Below are positions 9,157 to 17,364 of a stretch of 32,186 nt of DNA, in pieces. How positions within the stretch are numbered: position 1 is the stretch's first letter; each line of letters starts with the position of its first letter. The DNA is from Burkholderiales bacterium UBA2647 (lineage in GTDB: Bacteria > Pseudomonadota > Gammaproteobacteria > Burkholderiales > Burkholderiaceae_E). The notes beneath the pieces are model-generated. The model ran no database searches and was not told where the DNA came from. It was given only the letters and a program-made list of their open reading frames with translations. Location of the stretch: assembly GCA_002359635.1 (NCBI GenBank), contig DENJ01000083.1:4145-36330 (forward strand). The letters are read 5' to 3'. The translations under genes and the position numbers were made by a program.

Positions 9157-10251
9157 CTAAGTAACCCTTTTGTTCGCCTTCGTGCGGGCATCACGCAGGC
9201 GTCCTACAATCCCGCTTGGAAAGTAGTACACCGATAAAACAAAAAGTAAGCCCAGCCATAGCAGCCAACGATCCGGGTTAACAAGATCGGCAAGTAGCGG
9301 CTTGCCCGCGAGTGCTCGAGCGGCAAGTGCCAACAGATCTTGCAAATAATGCTGAGCGACTACAAAGAGCGCCGATCCGATCACCGCGCCGTAAAGCGTT
9401 CCCATGCCACCGATCACAACGATCAACAACACATCCAACATGATCTCAAATGACAAGGTTGTGTCCGGCCCGACATAGCGAAGCCAGACAGCCAACAGCG
9501 CACCAGCCACGGTTGCAAAAAGCGCCGACAACAGGTTTGAGAGCGTTCGGTAAACCACGGTTCGGTAACCTAAGGCTTCAGCACGAAAGTCGTTTTCCCG
9601 AATCGCTTGAAGCACACGCCCGAAAGGCGAATTCACAATTCGTAATAATGCAAAGAACATGAATGCAACCACGATGTAGATCAGCCAATAACACAGTGCC
9701 TTGCCGTCGATCAAAAGACCCAACACCGCGGTCTCAAAGGGTTCGAAGGAGGGGCTGAGCCATTGAGGGTTTTTAAAGGTCAACCCGTCTTCGCCGCCCG
9801 TGATATCGCTAAGCTGCGAGGCAAGTGTCTGAAAAGCAGATGCGACCGCAAGTGTGATCATGGCAAAGAAGATCGCACGAACACGCAAGCTGAATAAACC
9901 GATCGAAAGCGAAAGCAGGCTCGAAAGCGCAAGCGCAAGCGCAAGCCCGACTGCCAGCGCGCTCCAGCTTTCTCCAAACCGAATGCTTGCAATCGCGACG
10001 CCATAAGCCCCGATCCCAAAAAACATGGTGTGGGCAAAACTCACGATGCCGGTGTAGCCCAACAACAAGTCGTAGCTTGCCACCAGCAATATAAAAATCA
10101 GTATTTTTGCAGCAACCGACATGGCTTTTGCACCAGCAAACAAAAATGGCGCCAAGGCAAGCAACACAGCAATCAGGAGCAAGGCAGCCGAAAGCCATCG
10201 ACTTTCGGGGAAATCCTCCGAAAAGAGTCTTCGCATCATCTCAACGATCAC
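9157..10251 (-). CDS. livM: Liv-type ABC transporter, inner-membrane permease (LivM family)
   Basis: This is one of two membrane permeases of a hydrophobic-amino-acid-type (HAAT) ABC importer. The 364-residue product is mostly membrane segments and has the family signature YDLLLGYTGIVSFAHTMFFGIGAYG near residues 59-83 and the EAA-like loop RAIRENDFRAEALGYR near 216-231. The track-length start is GTG at 10249-10251, inside the livH end; the in-frame ATG-ATG pair at 10234-10239, just after the livH stop (10241-10243), is an equally good start. It is the last gene of the long minus-strand run. A hexamer tandem repeat (AAGCGC units, 9925-9946) encodes part of an Ala/Leu-rich helix. Substrate cannot be read from sequence; phosphonate or N-methylated amine compounds are possible from context. 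Confidence 0.9.
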   Translation of the reverse strand: MIVEMMRRLFSEDFPESRWLSAALLLIAVLLALAPFLFAGAKAMSVAAKILIFILLVASYDLLLGYTGIVSFAHTMFFGIGAYGVAIASIRFGESWSALAVGLALALALSSLLSLSIGLFSLRVRAIFFAMITLAVASAFQTLASQLSDITGGEDGLTFKNPQWLSPSFEPFETAVLGLLIDGKALCYWLIYIVVAFMFFALLRIVNSPFGRVLQAIRENDFRAEALGYRTVVYRTLSNLLSALFATVAGALLAVWLRYVGPDTTLSFEIMLDVLLIVVIGGMGTLYGAVIGSALFVVAQHYLQDLLALAARALAGKPLLADLVNPDRWLLWLGLLFVLSVYYFPSGIVGRLRDARTKANKRVT

Positions 10252-11260
10252 TCACAGGATAGAGCCCTTGTGGACGCCACAAGAGAATCGCCACCATCAC
10301 GGCAATATTGGAAAACAAGGCAATCTTTGGCTCCAAAAAGCCAGCATAGTTGGCCATTAAACCGACGAGCAAGGCGCCGATAAAGCAGCCCAGGGTACTA
10401 CCGAGTCCTCCGATGATGATAACAATAAAAATAAGAACATTAACCTGAGTCCCGATTTGGGCCGTCACGCTTTGCTGGTAGAAGCCCCAAAGCACGCCAC
10501 CCAGACCCGCCAGCGCAGAACCCGCCACAAAGACCGCAACAAAAAGTCGATTGATCCGATAACCGAGCGCTTCCACCATGCTGCGGTCTTGAACGCCGGC
10601 TCGAATCAACAAGCCCAGCTTGGTTCGCGTCAAAGTGAGGGTCAGCGCTCCGAAGACCAATAAGCCGATGATGGAAGCAAGTAAGCGATACTTCTCGATG
10701 GCTGCCTCGGCAATCAGCCAGCTCCCGCGCAAGGCCTCCGGAAGCGGCAAGGCGATTTGAAGCGGGCCCCAAGTCAGCTTGATCAGCTCTTCGCCAATGA
10801 TCATGCCACCCATCGTGATGAGGATTTGCTTCAAATGCAAACCATAAACCGGTCTGATAATCAATCGTTCAAAAACCCAACCCACCGCCGCAGCGGCAGC
10901 CATCGCGATAAGCATCGCGATAAATAATGAAACCACACCGCCCATGCCCGCCTGCCCCGCATAGGTCATCACGCTCGTGGCGACAAAAGCGCCAAGCGCA
11001 ATAAACACCCCGTGGCCAAAATTAAGCACATCCATCAGACCAAAGACCAGCGTTAAACCCGAAGCGATCACAAAAATAATAAGGCCCATGGTCAAACCTG
11101 CAACCGTGAGCGTGAGCCAGCTGCTGGCACTGCCAATGGCCAGCCAGGCAAAGCCCATCAGACCAAGCACCAGGATGAATGGGATAAGGTCAAATTGGGC
11201 CTTTGGCAGGATGGCTTCAGTCGAAGCATCATGACTCCTGATCGGCACTTCCACGGTCAT
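10241..11260 (-). CDS. livH: Liv-type ABC transporter, inner-membrane permease (LivH family)
   Basis: Second permease of the HAAT importer, pairing with the LivM-like protein. The 339-residue product has the LivH hallmark ASGLTLVFGLMDVLNFGHG near residues 66-84, a cytoplasmic loop with RAGVQDRSMVEALGYRINRLF near 221-241 and about eight to nine hydrophobic segments. The N-terminal 28 residues before the first membrane helix are hydrophilic and somewhat longer than in typical LivH (about 300 residues). The ATG at 11258-11260 overlaps the livF stop by four bases, so expression is coupled. It overlaps livM downstream. Confidence is high for the family and low for the exact substrate. Confidence 0.9.
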   Translation of the reverse strand: MTVEVPIRSHDASTEAILPKAQFDLIPFILVLGLMGFAWLAIGSASSWLTLTVAGLTMGLIIFVIASGLTLVFGLMDVLNFGHGVFIALGAFVATSVMTYAGQAGMGGVVSLFIAMLIAMAAAAAVGWVFERLIIRPVYGLHLKQILITMGGMIIGEELIKLTWGPLQIALPLPEALRGSWLIAEAAIEKYRLLASIIGLLVFGALTLTLTRTKLGLLIRAGVQDRSMVEALGYRINRLFVAVFVAGSALAGLGGVLWGFYQQSVTAQIGTQVNVLIFIVIIIGGLGSTLGCFIGALLVGLMANYAGFLEPKIALFSNIAVMVAILLWRPQGLYPVSDR

Positions 11261-12021
11261 GACCCATGCCCGCCCAGCGATAGCCCGAGCAAGCGTTGCT
11301 GCAAACTTTCGTCAGCTGCTAAATCGGCCATCGCACCTCGAAACACAATACGACCATCATCCATCACGGCCACACGGTCACCAAGCGCAGATGCCATACG
11401 GAAATTCTGCTCAACCAGCAAAAGACTGGTACGCTGGGCTTTGAGAGCGAGCAGAGCTTCGATGAGATTGTTGACCATCGACGGCGCTAATCCCTTGCTT
11501 GGTTCATCGATCAGGATAAGCACCCGCGGCTCGATCATTGCGCGGGCAATCGCAAGCATTTGCTTTTGACCACCACTGAGCTTTCCCGCCGGAAACAACC
11601 AGAATTTGCGCAAGGCGGGAAACAGCGAAAAAATCCAATTCAGCCTTTCAGGGTCCAGATCTTGAGCCCGTCGCGCCTGTCTTGCTGCGAGCAGCATATT
11701 TTCCTGAACGGTTAAATCGCTGAAGATACCCATCGATTCTGGCACATAGGCAATGCCAAGCCGAGCAATTTCAGCGGTTGGCATCGCCTCCATGGCGGTA
11801 TCCCGAAAAAAAATTTTGCCCTCTGAGGCAGGGCATAAACCCATCATGCTGCGAAGCGTTGTCGTCTTGCCGGCGCCATTTCGCCCGAGCAAAACCGTCA
11901 CCTCTCCTTCGGGTATCTCAAAGTCGATACCGTGCAAAATATGATAAGCCCCAATATGCGTGTGAACGCCGCACAGCCGGATTAAAGGCTTATACACGGG
12001 CTTACACACGGGGTTATACAC
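11257..12021 (-). CDS. livF: Liv-type ABC transporter ATP-binding protein (LivF family)
   Basis: One of the two ATPases that drive the HAAT importer. Visible motifs are Walker A GRNGAGKTT, signature LSGGQKQ, Walker B LILIDEPSKGLAP and the switch histidine replaced by the LivF-type VEQN. The frame is open back to an ATG at 12063, but that start would overlap livG by 50 bases and add a non-family N-terminus. The GTG at 12019-12021 (GTGTATAA) overlaps the livG stop and gives a normal LivF length of about 254 residues; in-frame GTGs one and two repeat units downstream are alternatives. The region codes for a VYNP-VCKP-VYKP peptide from a 12-base tandem repeat. The stop overlaps livH by four bases. 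Confidence 0.88.
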   Translation of the reverse strand: MYNPVCKPVYKPLIRLCGVHTHIGAYHILHGIDFEIPEGEVTVLLGRNGAGKTTTLRSMMGLCPASEGKIFFRDTAMEAMPTAEIARLGIAYVPESMGIFSDLTVQENMLLAARQARRAQDLDPERLNWIFSLFPALRKFWLFPAGKLSGGQKQMLAIARAMIEPRVLILIDEPSKGLAPSMVNNLIEALLALKAQRTSLLLVEQNFRMASALGDRVAVMDDGRIVFRGAMADLAADESLQQRLLGLSLGGHGS

Positions 12022-12024
12022 GGG
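11989..12024. repeat. 12-base tandem repeat, three copies, at the livG-livF junction
   Basis: Units at 11989-12000, 12001-12012 and 12013-12024 read CTTATACACGGG, CTTACACACGGG and GTTATACACGGG on the plus strand. On the coding (minus) strand each unit contains CCCGTGTATAA or a close variant, so each carries a possible GTG start for livF, and the first-transcribed copy also supplies the livG TAA stop. Being a multiple of three, it encodes a repeated tetrapeptide in the livF frame. Copy-number change would add or remove start codons without a frameshift. Confidence 0.9.
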
Positions 12025-12793
12025 GAGCGCCTGCGCTTTGTCCAAGATAAGCTTGCTGAACAATCGTTGAGGCCATCACCTCAAGCGGCTCGCCATCGGC
12101 AACCAATCGTCCCTGGTGCAAGACCACAATGCGGTCTGCAAGTTGATGAACAACATCCATTTTATGCTCCACAAGCAAAATAATCCGGTCTGATTGTTGT
12201 TTTAATTGTTGGATCAATTCGAGAATCACCGGGACATCATCGACGCTCATCCCCGCTGTTGGCTCATCGAACATATAGACCTTTGGCTTCAGGGCCATCA
12301 ACAGGGCCACCTCAAGCTTCCGCTGATCCCCGTGTGAGAGGCTTGCCGCCTGTAAATCAGCCTTGGCGGCAAGTTGCACCTGACTCAGCAGCCCATCGGC
12401 CTCGTCAATCCATGCCTTTCGATCCTGCCAAATGCTGAATAAATCCAGCCAGGCCAGGGACGATGATTCGCGGGACTGGGCTCTCGCTTGTACGGCCAGC
12501 CGAACATTTTCTGCCACGCTGAGTTGCGGAAACAATTGGGTGAGTTGAAAAGCGCGACCCAAGCCCTTACGCGCGCGCACCGGCGCACCCAGGGTGCTGA
12601 GGTCTTCACCCTCGAGGATCACCCTGCCCTGCGTTGCCTGCAACTGGCCACTGATTAAATTGAAGTAGCTCGTTTTGCCTGCACCATTCGGGCCCACAAT
12701 AGCGGTGAGTGTCCCCGCGCGATAACGGCATGAAACCTGGTCAACGGCGAGGTGTCCGCCGAACTGCACGGATAAATCTTCGGTCTCGAGCAT
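12014..12793 (-). CDS. livG: Liv-type ABC transporter ATP-binding protein (LivG family)
   Basis: The second ATPase of the HAAT importer. The 259-residue product has Walker A VGPNGAGKTSYFN near residues 33-45, the LivG-type FQLTQLFPQLSVAENV block, signature region LSHGDQRKLEVA, Walker B KVYMFDEPTAGM and the switch VEHKMDVV. The signature reads LSHGD instead of LSGGQ, which is common in LivG proteins. The ATG at 12791-12793 gives a normal length. It lies 21 bases downstream of the substrate-binding protein gene and runs into livF with a short overlap at the repeat described separately. The adjacent gene order (binding protein, livG, livF, livH, livM) covers every component of one importer. Confidence 0.9.
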   Translation of the reverse strand: MLETEDLSVQFGGHLAVDQVSCRYRAGTLTAIVGPNGAGKTSYFNLISGQLQATQGRVILEGEDLSTLGAPVRARKGLGRAFQLTQLFPQLSVAENVRLAVQARAQSRESSSLAWLDLFSIWQDRKAWIDEADGLLSQVQLAAKADLQAASLSHGDQRKLEVALLMALKPKVYMFDEPTAGMSVDDVPVILELIQQLKQQSDRIILLVEHKMDVVHQLADRIVVLHQGRLVADGEPLEVMASTIVQQAYLGQSAGAPRV

Positions 12794-12814
12794 GGGCTCG
12801 AGTGCTATAGCGAT

Positions 12815-14011
12815 TTAGCGCTTATTACGAACCGGAATCTGCATCTCTGAAGCTGGAATCACACGAACCAGTTCCGGAACACCCCAAGGGAAAGCCGGAT
12901 CGTTTTTAATTCTGAAATGAAACATATCCTGCATTGCCTGATGATCTTCCTTGCGAAAGCTCATCTTTCCCTTGGGTGTATCAAAACTCATACCCTCCAT
13001 CGTCGCGATCAATTTATTGGTATTGGTATCGCCGGCTGTTTTCTTCAGTGCCTCCACCACGGCAATCGCAGCGCTCATACCACCAGCGGTAAAGAAATCG
13101 GGTGGGTTCTTAAAGCGGCTGTAATGGTTGGCGACCAACCATTCGTTGACCGGATTCTTAGGAATGCCAAAATAATAATAAAGCGCCCCTTCCATGCCCG
13201 GAAAGTTCTTATAGGCAACCATTGCGGGAAGAATATTGCCCCCGGTTGCTAACTTGATCCCGAATCGCTTCTCAAGATCAAGATCGGCGATTTTCGGAAA
13301 GGGCGTCGGGCTGCCGCTCCAACTCACCGACAGGTATTTCTGACCTGGCTGATCCTTGAGCTTATCGATAATGCGTTGCAAGCCTGCCGTGAAATCGGTC
13401 GTACCGACCGGCAGATATTCCTCATGAACAATCTTTGCCTTTTTCGTGAACTCTTTAGCAGCTTTCACCCCATCACGTCCGAAAGCATTATCGTTTGCGA
13501 GAATCGCCACCACATTGCCTGCCTGATCTAAAGCTGCGGCATTCGCTGCAGCATCTTGACTGCTATTTCGACCGGTCCGAAAAATATATTTGTTCCACTT
13601 ATCCCCAGTGATGCTGTCAGCCACCGCAGGTTCAACAAGCAGAATTTTCTTGTATTCCTCGGCGACCGGCAGCATAGCAAGCGCAACCGGCGAGGCGGTT
13701 GGCCCGACAGCAAGATCGACCTTATCATCGGCATAGGCTGCAGCGAGTGCTGCCTTGCCAACATCGGGCTTACCTTGATCGTCTTTTTCAATCACTTCGA
13801 TTTTGCGGCCAGCGACCGTCATGCTGCCGCCAGTGGCAAACTCCAAGCCCATGTTAAAGCCGACAATGCTCTGTTTTGCATAAGCCTCGAGCGGTCCAGT
13901 TTTGCTCGCGATGAGCGCGATCTTGACCGGAGGCTTTGTTTGCGACTGGGCGGGCGGGCTGGCAAAGCTGATGGCAGCACAAAGGCAAGCCAAGATGAAA
14001 CGACCTCGCAT
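12815..14011 (-). CDS. Liv-type ABC transporter periplasmic substrate-binding protein
   Basis: This is the soluble periplasmic receptor of the HAAT importer (type I periplasmic-binding fold, Peripla_BP_6). The 398-residue product starts with a Sec signal peptide (positively charged MRGR, hydrophobic core, likely cleavage around residues 22-24) followed by the family opening PVKIALIASKTGPLEAYAKQ. The mid-region VGPTASPVALAMLPVAEEYK and the FRTGRNSSQDAAA block are typical. The ATG at 14009-14011 follows a good Shine-Dalgarno (GAGGAG, eight bases upstream on the coding strand), stronger than those of its neighbours, as expected for a receptor needed in excess. Forty-nine bases separate it from the flavoprotein gene. 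Ligand is unknown. Co-transcription with a sarcosine/dimethylglycine-dehydrogenase-like gene and phosphonate genes hints at an N-methylated or phosphonate ligand. Confidence 0.9.
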   Translation of the reverse strand: MRGRFILACLCAAISFASPPAQSQTKPPVKIALIASKTGPLEAYAKQSIVGFNMGLEFATGGSMTVAGRKIEVIEKDDQGKPDVGKAALAAAYADDKVDLAVGPTASPVALAMLPVAEEYKKILLVEPAVADSITGDKWNKYIFRTGRNSSQDAAANAAALDQAGNVVAILANDNAFGRDGVKAAKEFTKKAKIVHEEYLPVGTTDFTAGLQRIIDKLKDQPGQKYLSVSWSGSPTPFPKIADLDLEKRFGIKLATGGNILPAMVAYKNFPGMEGALYYYFGIPKNPVNEWLVANHYSRFKNPPDFFTAGGMSAAIAVVEALKKTAGDTNTNKLIATMEGMSFDTPKGKMSFRKEDHQAMQDMFHFRIKNDPAFPWGVPELVRVIPASEMQIPVRNKR

Positions 14012-14060
14012 ACTTTGGACTCCTCAAAAAAATGAAATCATAGCCTAATGCATTAGCGCG

Positions 14061-16490
14061 CTACAGAGAATATAGCAAAACCGGGCTGGGCTTGCCCCAG
14101 ATCAATGCCTTCGCAGGCCTCGCACGATGCACCATCGATGCGAGCTCACCATAGACATAGCCAAGGGCAACACAGCGATCTGCTTCGAAACCCCAGCCGG
14201 CAGAACGGATATCGCCTGCAAACTCCTGCCCACCAGCGTCGACAATAATCGTTTCGCCACCCCAGGCATAAGCTTCAGGGTCCTGGCATACAAGCTTGAC
14301 GAGTCGTTTGCGAACCGGGCGATCAGCGGCCTCCACAAGTGCCTCGCGTCCTATGAAATGTGATTGATCGAGGTTTATCAATCGTTGGAGACCCGCTTCC
14401 CAGGGCCCATCCTCGGGCCCGAGCTCAGCACCCCATGTGCAGCGACCGGCTTCGATCCGCAAGGCATCCAAGGCGTAGTGGCCTGCATCGAGCAGGCCCA
14501 AGGCAGCCCCTGCCTCATGGATGGCCAGATAGACATGGCGCGTCATTTCAACCGGTACATAAAGATCGAACCCGGCATGAAGCCCATCATGGATGGCAGC
14601 GGCTCTTGGGCGAGCAAATCCCAGATCGATGAGCTTCGTTGCCGACAAGTCGAAGGCCTCGGCTGAGAAATCACCCGAACTGAGGTGCGCCAAGAGTCGC
14701 CCCGCGGCCGGGCCAAGGACAGATAAGACTGAAAACATCGCCGATACATCAGTCAGGACAAGCTGCTCGGCGTCGTGCTGATGTCGGCCAATCCAATGCA
14801 TATCCCGCACGGCTTGTGAAACGCTCGTGACCAGCATAAAAACATCACTTTCCACGCGAATCACTGAAAGCAGGCTTTCGATGCCGCCACGCGCATTGAG
14901 CAAAAGCGTCTCACAGCGCCCATCGGGCGGCAGATCGATATCACTGCTGCAAAGCCTTTGAAGCAGTGATAATGCATCCCGACCCTGCACCAGAATCTTC
15001 GATAAAGCGCTTTGGTCAATGATGGCAACAGCTTCACAGGCTGCCCTTTGCTCCATCTTTACGCGGCTCAACCAGGCGGGCTTATCGAGGCTAGGTGCTG
15101 GGCCAGCACTGCCAAGGGTGCTGAAATAATTCACACACTCCCAACCATGCTTGCTACCAAATACTGCACCCTTTGCCGCTAGCAAGTCATATAACGGTGA
15201 TGTTCTTAGCGGTCTTGCGGATTGCAACTCATATCGGGGCCATCGCATGGCGTAGTGAAGCCCCAGGCTCTCGACCGTGCGTGCTGCCAAGGCCTTACGG
15301 TTGACAGAAAAAGCAGAAAACCGGCGAATATCAACATCAGAGAGGTCCACACTCGCTTCGCCGCCCATGATCCACTCCGCCATCAAACGACCAGCGCCAG
15401 CACTGTTTGCGATCCCCGAAGAATTAAATCCAGCGCAAACAAAGTACTGATGGCATTCCGGCGCTTCCCCCATGATGAAGTTACCATCCGGCGTAAAGCT
15501 TTCCGGCCCGTTCAGCAACATCTTGACGCCGGCGGTCTCAAGACAGGGTGTTCGATGCAGGGCGCTTTTCATCAAGACCTCAAATTGATCCCAATCCTCA
15601 TTGAGCAGCTGAAATTGGAAGTCATCGGGAATGGGGTCAGCCTGCCAGGGCTTAGCGCGCGGTTCAAAGCCACCCATTAAGAGTCCCCCAACCTCTTCTT
15701 TATAGTAAATATATCCATCCGGATCGCGCATCACCGGAAGCATCGCATCAATACCCGGTATGACGTCGGTAACGATATAAAAATGCTCGGCCGCATATAA
15801 CGGTACATTTACCTGTGCAAGCGCGGCGAACTGACGGGCCCACTGTCCTGCACAGTTCACCAATACCTCGCAGACGATCTCCTGCTCGCCGTCAGACAAG
15901 CCCACACGGACGCCGCAGACGCTTCGCCGCCTGCCCTGCGTCTTGCTGAGCACTGTGCTGACCCGGGCATTTTCGACGATGCGAACTCCGGCTTGCCTCG
16001 CGCCACGCGCCAAGGACATGCAAAGGTCGTATGGGTTGACCTTGCCATCTTCCGGCAACCATAGCGCCCCGACCAAATCATCATGCCGCATCACAGGAAA
16101 TAGATCGGCAGCCTCGCGTGGCGAGACTTCCTCACATAGCACCCCGAATCGCCTGGCAAGTGTCGCTTGTTGGCGCATCCATTGAAGACGCGATTCGCGT
16201 TGCGCCACATAAAGGCTGCCGCAAGCCTTCCAGCCTGTAGCAAGCCCTGTCTCTTGCTCCAGTGTTTTATACAATGCAACGCCATAGCGACTCATCGATG
16301 TCATCGACCTGTTGGGACGCAACTGTCCCACCAAACCAGCTGCATGCCATGTTGTGCCGCCAGCCAGTTTGCCTTGCTCAAGGACAAGAACATCCTTGTA
16401 GCCTGCGCGAGCTAAGTGATAAGCTGTAGAACAGCCTAGAATCCCGCCGCCAACAATCACAACCTGTGCCTGACTTGGTAGTGTTGTCAC
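14061..16490 (-). CDS. FAD-dependent oxidoreductase fused to GcvT domain (sarcosine/dimethylglycine dehydrogenase-like)
   Basis: The 809-residue product has the two-part layout of dimethylglycine and sarcosine dehydrogenases. The N-terminal DAO-type FAD domain has GGGILG at residues 14-19 and GTTWHAAGL near 45-53; the His at 49 aligns with the residue that carries covalent FAD in those enzymes. A FAO_M-like linker with the FGSKHGWECVNYF pattern follows, then a C-terminal GcvT/aminomethyltransferase domain with DALRIEAGRCTWGAEL and PWEAGL. Family chemistry is oxidative N-demethylation, passing the one-carbon unit to tetrahydrofolate. The start is GTG at 16488-16490, 16 bases after the EamA gene. 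Set between the phosphonate genes and the Liv importer, it may act on N-methylglycines or N-methyl aminophosphonates; the substrate is inferred only. Confidence 0.88.
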   Translation of the reverse strand: MTTLPSQAQVVIVGGGILGCSTAYHLARAGYKDVLVLEQGKLAGGTTWHAAGLVGQLRPNRSMTSMSRYGVALYKTLEQETGLATGWKACGSLYVAQRESRLQWMRQQATLARRFGVLCEEVSPREAADLFPVMRHDDLVGALWLPEDGKVNPYDLCMSLARGARQAGVRIVENARVSTVLSKTQGRRRSVCGVRVGLSDGEQEIVCEVLVNCAGQWARQFAALAQVNVPLYAAEHFYIVTDVIPGIDAMLPVMRDPDGYIYYKEEVGGLLMGGFEPRAKPWQADPIPDDFQFQLLNEDWDQFEVLMKSALHRTPCLETAGVKMLLNGPESFTPDGNFIMGEAPECHQYFVCAGFNSSGIANSAGAGRLMAEWIMGGEASVDLSDVDIRRFSAFSVNRKALAARTVESLGLHYAMRWPRYELQSARPLRTSPLYDLLAAKGAVFGSKHGWECVNYFSTLGSAGPAPSLDKPAWLSRVKMEQRAACEAVAIIDQSALSKILVQGRDALSLLQRLCSSDIDLPPDGRCETLLLNARGGIESLLSVIRVESDVFMLVTSVSQAVRDMHWIGRHQHDAEQLVLTDVSAMFSVLSVLGPAAGRLLAHLSSGDFSAEAFDLSATKLIDLGFARPRAAAIHDGLHAGFDLYVPVEMTRHVYLAIHEAGAALGLLDAGHYALDALRIEAGRCTWGAELGPEDGPWEAGLQRLINLDQSHFIGREALVEAADRPVRKRLVKLVCQDPEAYAWGGETIIVDAGGQEFAGDIRSAGWGFEADRCVALGYVYGELASMVHRARPAKALIWGKPSPVLLYSL

Positions 16491-16506
16491 GGGTATGCAG
16501 CCGGAT

Positions 16507-17364
16507 CTAGGCCAGACGCAGGGCGATCACCCCGGCAAGCATCATCAGCGTGGCGAGCGCACGCTGCAAGGTAAAAGCTTCTTTGAGAAAGCAACTTCCC
16601 AATAGGGCAGCAAAAAGCACCGAGGTCTCTCGAAGCGCAGCAACCGTCGCCACAGGCGCCTTCGTCATCGCCCATAAGGCGATGCCATAAGAGCCGAGCG
16701 ATGCGATCGCACCGCAAGACCCAAGTGTCGCCCGGGGGCGCGCATAAGCCCATGCCACCGTAAGACCTCGACGCTTTAGAACCAGCATGGCGAACGGCCA
16801 CCCATCGAGTACAAAAAGTAGCACGACATACTGAATTGCGTTTCCACCGGCCTGCACCGCCGCACGCGCGCCTAGCGCATCGACGACCGTATAACAGCCG
16901 ATGACACAAGCGTTGACCAAGGCAAATCCGATGGCCTTGGGCTGTTGCCATGCCAGGGGCGATAAGCCGAGCATCAAGCCCCCGAGGCAAACGCAAAGCA
17001 CACCACACCAGCTGATTGCTGAAAGGGACTCGCCCAGGGCGATCGCTGAGCCAAGGGCAACGAGCACCGGTCCGATGCCGCGCATCAGCGGATAGGTCAG
17101 GCTCAAATCCCCATGCTCGTAGGCGCCAGCCAAGGCCACGTAGTAGGCAAAATGAATCACCACTGACATCCCAACAAAGGGCCATGCCATGGGCGGTGGC
17201 AGACCCACCAAAAGCAACAAAGGCAAACCGATCAGCGAGCCCAGTAAATGAATCAGCGCCGTATCGAGCGACTTATCAGCACTTGACTTGACCAGTGCAT
17301 TCCAGCAAGCGTGTAAGAGCGCCGCAAAAAGCACGGCGGCCGCCACCGACCCGCTTAATGCCAT
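16507..17364 (-). CDS. EamA/DMT-superfamily permease
   Basis: A drug/metabolite-transporter family protein of about 285 residues with two EamA repeats and roughly ten hydrophobic segments (for example LFAALLHACWNALVKSSADK at the start and VAALRETSVLFAALLGSCFLKE in the second repeat). The open frame extends to 17451, but the ATG at 17362-17364 is preferred: its A is the last base of the TGA stop of the upstream HD gene (TGATG), the classic stop-start coupling, and the family N-terminus begins there. The extra 29 codons would lie inside the HD gene. Substrates of such transporters include amino acids and metabolites and cannot be read from sequence. Its place in the operon suggests import or export of a pathway compound. 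Confidence 0.85.
   Translation of the reverse strand: MALSGSVAAAVLFAALLHACWNALVKSSADKSLDTALIHLLGSLIGLPLLLLVGLPPPMAWPFVGMSVVIHFAYYVALAGAYEHGDLSLTYPLMRGIGPVLVALGSAIALGESLSAISWCGVLCVCLGGLMLGLSPLAWQQPKAIGFALVNACVIGCYTVVDALGARAAVQAGGNAIQYVVLLFVLDGWPFAMLVLKRRGLTVAWAYARPRATLGSCGAIASLGSYGIALWAMTKAPVATVAALRETSVLFAALLGSCFLKEAFTLQRALATLMMLAGVIALRLA

Noticed and set aside
9925..9946. AAGCGC hexamer repeat in livM
   Set aside because: Encodes a normal Ala/Leu helix in frame, so it is explained by coding for a membrane segment.
12022..12063. Longer livF start at the ATG 12061-12063
   Set aside because: It would overlap livG by 50 bases and adds residues not typical of LivF. The GTG overlapping the livG stop fits better.
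16487..17185. Long minus-strand frame of 232 codons overlapping the EamA permease gene
   Set aside because: A shadow of the permease gene in another frame: rich in Arg, Cys and Trp, without membrane pattern or family similarity.
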